Assembly (NCBI GenBank): GCA_964602715.1
Contig: CAZRSB010000029.1
Span: forward strand, 1-24,866
DNA from: Natronoplasma sp964602715
GTDB lineage: Archaea > Thermoplasmatota > Thermoplasmata > Halarchaeoplasmatales > Halarchaeoplasmataceae
Reading direction: 5' to 3'
DNA: 24,866 nucleotides
Position numbers and translations under genes: made by a program. A model generated the notes under the pieces. The model did not search any database. It saw only the letters and a program-made list of their open reading frames with translations, and had not been told where the DNA came from. This document shows, piece by piece, positions 23,183 to 24,866 of this stretch (positions are counted from its first letter, which is position 1; each line of letters opens with the position of its first letter).

Positions 23183-23229
23183 AGCCCTCGAAGTCACTTC
23201 CATGAAGTTATCATGTGGGAGTGCAACTC

Positions 23230-23394
23230 TCACTCTTCCACCTCTTCGCTCATTATCTTTTGAGTTATCGTTTCACGTTGCTCTATCAAGTTCTTGGTCT
23301 CTTCCGTCTTTTTCTCTATTTTATTCATCCTATTCTTGATCTCTTTTCCGAGCTTGTCGTGAGCCTTCCTCAACCTCTTCAATTCCGAGCTCAC
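23230..23394 (-). CDS. Small coiled-coil protein of the integrated element
   Basis: 54 residues from a GTG start with AGGTGG four to nine bases upstream. The whole protein is one charged helix (MSSELKRLRKAHDKLGKEIK, later NRMNKIEKKTEETKNLIEQR) with hydrophobic heptad spacing. Its start overlaps the stop of the gene before it by four bases (GTGA), so translation is coupled. Function unknown; a pairing partner of the preceding small helix protein is possible. Confidence 0.6.
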   Translation of the reverse strand: MSSELKRLRKAHDKLGKEIKNRMNKIEKKTEETKNLIEQRETITQKIMSEEVEE

Positions 23395-23525
23395 TTTACC
23401 ACCTGTCCAAGCTCTTCGAGGGCGGAATCCACCCGAAATTTCATCTTCAAGCTGTCTGAATTGGCTCTTACCTCTTCAAGCGTGTTCGTCGCTTTCTTTA
23501 CCCGGGCGATATTTTCATCTTTCAA
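23391..23525 (-). CDS. Small helical protein of the integrated element
   Basis: 44 residues from a TTG start, with GAGGTG six bases upstream deciding the start. The sequence KDENIARVKKATNTLEEVRA continues as an amphipathic helix to ALEELGQVVK. It overlaps the next gene by four bases and the preceding frame by eleven. Not recognised. Confidence 0.5.
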   Translation of the reverse strand: MKDENIARVKKATNTLEEVRANSDSLKMKFRVDSALEELGQVVK

Positions 23526-23685
23526 ATAAATCACCTCTTAGGATGGAAGTGAAAGGTGTTACACGGGGACCAGACGCCGGGGTAGGCTGAAGAACAGCTC
23601 TTGCTATCCTCCTGGCCCCCGCATAAGAGTGACTGATCAAGAGGGATATCGTCTCGGTCCAACCTACCCCAGCAGTTCCTTGCAT
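23515..23685 (-). CDS. Possible small protein, first gene of the element's minus-strand set
   Basis: 56 residues from an ATG about 50 bases after a TATA box (23732-23740). The N-terminus is MQGTAGVGWTETISLLISHS; the rest is Arg/Pro-rich and unlike the acidic proteins around it. In favour: promoter distance and tight overlap with the next gene. Against: no clear ribosome binding site, odd composition, and the same bases form a strong inverted repeat that may be an RNA. Confidence 0.25.
   Translation of the reverse strand: MQGTAGVGWTETISLLISHSYAGARRIARAVLQPTPASGPRVTPFTSILRGDLFER
23579..23670. repeat. 92-base inverted-repeat structure
   Basis: GGGGTAGG (23579-23586) and CCTACCCC (23663-23670) are perfect reverse complements; inside, CTCTTG (about 23598-23603) pairs with CAAGAG (about 23638-23643). 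This is a candidate structured RNA or protein-binding site between the element's divergent genes. Confidence 0.4.
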
Positions 23686-23731
23686 TGTTTATCTACCTTA
23701 TTTCTTTCTAGAATCTAATAAAGAACACTAT

Positions 23732-23740
23732 TATTTATAA
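23732..23740 (-). promoter_or_regulatory. TATA box for the element's leftward small genes
   Basis: On the minus strand TTATAAATA lies about 47-55 bases before the first ATG (23685) in the spacer shared with the winged-helix gene. Confidence 0.45.
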
Positions 23741-23809
23741 CTTTCTACTTTCTATTAATTAGAATGTATTAGCGAAAATTATTAAAGGTATTAACCATAT
23801 CCGACGAAC

Positions 23810-24148
23810 ATGGTACGTGACTCGATACTCGAGGAGAGTTTGTATCTTAGGATAATACTTTATCTTTACGAGAAAGGGGAAGTCACTGCCAAGAATCTCA
23901 AAGAAAATACCACTTCCAAGTATATAGAAAAAGGTACTAAGTTGGAAAACTTGGGAGTGTTGAAAGTTGATAGAAACAGCGGTAATAGAAAGAGGATGTA
24001 CTCTCTCACCGAAAAAGGAAAGGAGATCGGAAAGAAGTTATCCGAAGTGGAAGAGATGTTGGGAGAGGGAAAGATCATCTGCAGCAACTGCGGAGCTGAG
24101 GTGAACGGAGACTCGAATTACTGCAATCACTGTGGTGAGAAATTATAG
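23810..24148 (+). CDS. Winged-helix regulator with C-terminal zinc ribbon
   Basis: 112 residues. Residues 1-75 form a winged helix (SLYLRIILYLYEKGEVTAKNL, then KLENLGVLKVDRNSGNRKRM with wing and YSLTEKGKEIGKKL), similar to MarR/PadR-like archaeal regulators. The tail is a zinc ribbon with C91-x2-C94-x10-C105-x2-C108 (ICSNCGAEV, YCNHCGEKL). It likely controls the element's divergent small genes, since it is transcribed away from them from a shared spacer. An AT-rich ATTATTAAAGG about 25-30 bases upstream may be its promoter, making it nearly leaderless. Its last bases overlap the convergent gene by six. Confidence 0.8.
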   Translation: MVRDSILEESLYLRIILYLYEKGEVTAKNLKENTTSKYIEKGTKLENLGVLKVDRNSGNRKRMYSLTEKGKEIGKKLSEVEEMLGEGKIICSNCGAEVNGDSNYCNHCGEKL

Positions 24149-24370
24149 GAGACATTCCTCATCATCCTCACAATCTGAGCAATCTTCATCTAATATCGGC
24201 ATCACTCCGAGTTCTTCTCTCATCCTTCTAGCGTTGTCGTCTTTTATTCTGGTCAACATATCATCGAAGTACTTTGCAGCCTTGCAATTTTCTAGATCCC
24301 GATCTGATCTGTTTATGAAGCTCCTTATAGCCATCTCAAACAACTTTTCAGATTTCAGGTTTGAACTCAT
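24143..24370 (-). CDS. Small acidic Cys-containing protein
   Basis: 75 residues, ATG preceded by AGGTGG at a spacing of four. The helical N-terminus (LKSEKLFEMAIRSFINRSDR) is followed by an acidic tail with C64-x2-C67-x5-C73 (DEDCSDCEDDEECLL) and another Cys at 29. A metal site is possible. The ribosome binding site AGGTGG matches that of the small coiled-coil gene at 23230. Not recognised; probably cotranscribed with the gene upstream. Confidence 0.65.
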   Translation of the reverse strand: MSSNLKSEKLFEMAIRSFINRSDRDLENCKAAKYFDDMLTRIKDDNARRMREELGVMPILDEDCSDCEDDEECLL

Positions 24371-24395
24371 CTTACCACCTCTCTAGTTCCCTGAT

Positions 24396-24563
24396 TCACT
24401 CGATTTCCAGACCCTCATCTCTCAAGGTGTCCTTCAAGTTTCTTAAACACGGGCAGTTCTCCGGCACATCGTCTTCGACTTTCTCGACAAACCCCTCAAA
24501 AAACTCTTCGGTTTGGGAAACTTTCTGGTCTGTTTTCTCGATTTGATCCTCTTTTGTTTCCAT
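24396..24563 (-). CDS. Small acidic protein
   Basis: 55 residues: METKEDQIEKTDQKVSQTEE, then an acidic helix, a CPC-containing stretch (ENCPCLRNLKDTLRDEG) and EIE at the end. A TATA-like TTTTATAATT lies about 30 bases before the ATG, so it may be leaderless. The next small gene follows after 25 bases. Not recognised; like its neighbour it is short, acidic and carries paired Cys. Confidence 0.55.
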   Translation of the reverse strand: METKEDQIEKTDQKVSQTEEFFEGFVEKVEDDVPENCPCLRNLKDTLRDEGLEIE

Positions 24564-24669
24564 GATATCAAAGGGCTCATCGGCGGGAATTATAAAAGAA
24601 ATTTCACGGGGGAGGGATAAATGAAAGTATTAAGTTTCCTTTCTTCTCAATGATCAAGGGTATAACCAC
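24564..24669. other. Spacer between small element genes
   Basis: Holds the promoter of the small acidic gene on the minus strand and no convincing gene. A GGGGGAGGGATAAATG on the plus strand leads only to a ten-codon frame. Confidence 0.35.
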
Positions 24670-24866
24670 TTAGTACTCTTCATCGACTTCAACCTGCCCC
24701 TCAAGCTTCCGTTTTAGCCTCATGATCTCTATCTGCTGCTCTAGGATTACCGAAATGAAAAACGTCTCCATCGGCCTGTAATGGTCCAGCTCTATCCCGG
24801 CTGTTTCGTGAGCTTTAGCGTGGTTTACGAGCTTATCAAAAGCGTCTTTTTCTGCTCCTCTCAACG
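24670..24866 (-). CDS. Partial small element protein, helical
   Basis: The stop is at 24670-24672 and the frame is open to the window edge, where a TTG at 24862-24864 may or may not be the start. The 64 visible residues contain AFDKLVNHAKAHETAGIELD and a helix ETFFISVILEQQIEIMRLKR ending in an acidic tail (EVDEEY). Not recognised; it belongs to the same set of short acidic helical proteins. Confidence 0.55.
   Translation of the reverse strand, partial: LRGAEKDAFDKLVNHAKAHETAGIELDHYRPMETFFISVILEQQIEIMRLKRKLEGQVEVDEEY

Noticed and set aside
22985..23233. 82-codon minus-strand frame before the integrase
   Set aside because: Pro/Ser/His-rich composition unlike its neighbours, no ribosome binding site, and it runs over inverted repeats and the integrase start.
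24609..24660. Tiny plus-strand gene after GGGGGAGGGATAAATG
   Set aside because: The frame has only ten codons; the purine-rich stretch alone is not enough.

Overview
The window is AT-rich archaeal chromosome with an integrated element at its right end. Archaeal evidence: TATA-type promoters with short leaders or leaderless starts, GGAGGTG-type ribosome binding sites, a two-TM membrane LonB protease, an Lhr-family helicase with a C-terminal zinc finger, a HemK2-size glutamine methyltransferase, and two tRNA genes without encoded CCA. Most proteins are rich in Asp and Glu and one exported protein is extremely acidic, which suggests a salt-adapted (halophilic or salt-in) euryarchaeon. I cannot name the order from sequence alone; Thermoplasmatota-like or Methanonatronarchaeia-like lineages are guesses.

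Layout, left to right. 1-4000: 3' end of a sugar nucleotidyltransferase, a DASS/SLC13 anion symporter, a small Sm-like protein, and an AspT/YidE-type permease without its usual RCK domains. 4000-6450: a two-component cluster of a REC-PAS protein and a membrane GAF histidine kinase that is split by a +1 frame change at a run of nine A. 6480-11400: lonB followed closely by an Lhr helicase. 11500-15150: a 1023-residue HhH/zinc-ribbon/TPR/coiled-coil protein of unknown role, overlapped by a PrmC/HemK2-like methyltransferase. 15150-18500 (minus strand): queA and a bacterial-type tgt overlapping by one base, then a DUF401 permease. 18600-20000: a membrane-anchored acidic protein with a duplicated domain. 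20100-22110: a GNAT acetyltransferase, tRNA-Gln(CTG), a ZIP metal transporter with a perfect operator-like palindrome at its promoter, and tRNA-Arg(TCG). 22140-end: a tyrosine recombinase pointing at the tRNA-Arg 3' end and a set of very small genes (coiled coils, a winged-helix/zinc-ribbon regulator, Cys-bearing acidic peptides), which looks like the start of an integrative element that runs off the window.

Most notable points: (1) a bacterial-style queuosine module (QueA plus short Tgt) in an archaeal context, with a permease in the same apparent operon; (2) both tRNA genes are preceded by partial copies of their own 5' ends, each followed by a GGAAY hairpin, a strand complementary to the tRNA 5' region, and a shared TTCGCT-n4-CTCACT motif; (3) the homopolymer frame change in the histidine kinase and the 10-bp inverted repeat around its ribosome binding site; (4) the palindromic operator of the ZIP gene; (5) the long coiled-coil protein. 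All functional calls are from reading motifs by eye; no database search was possible.
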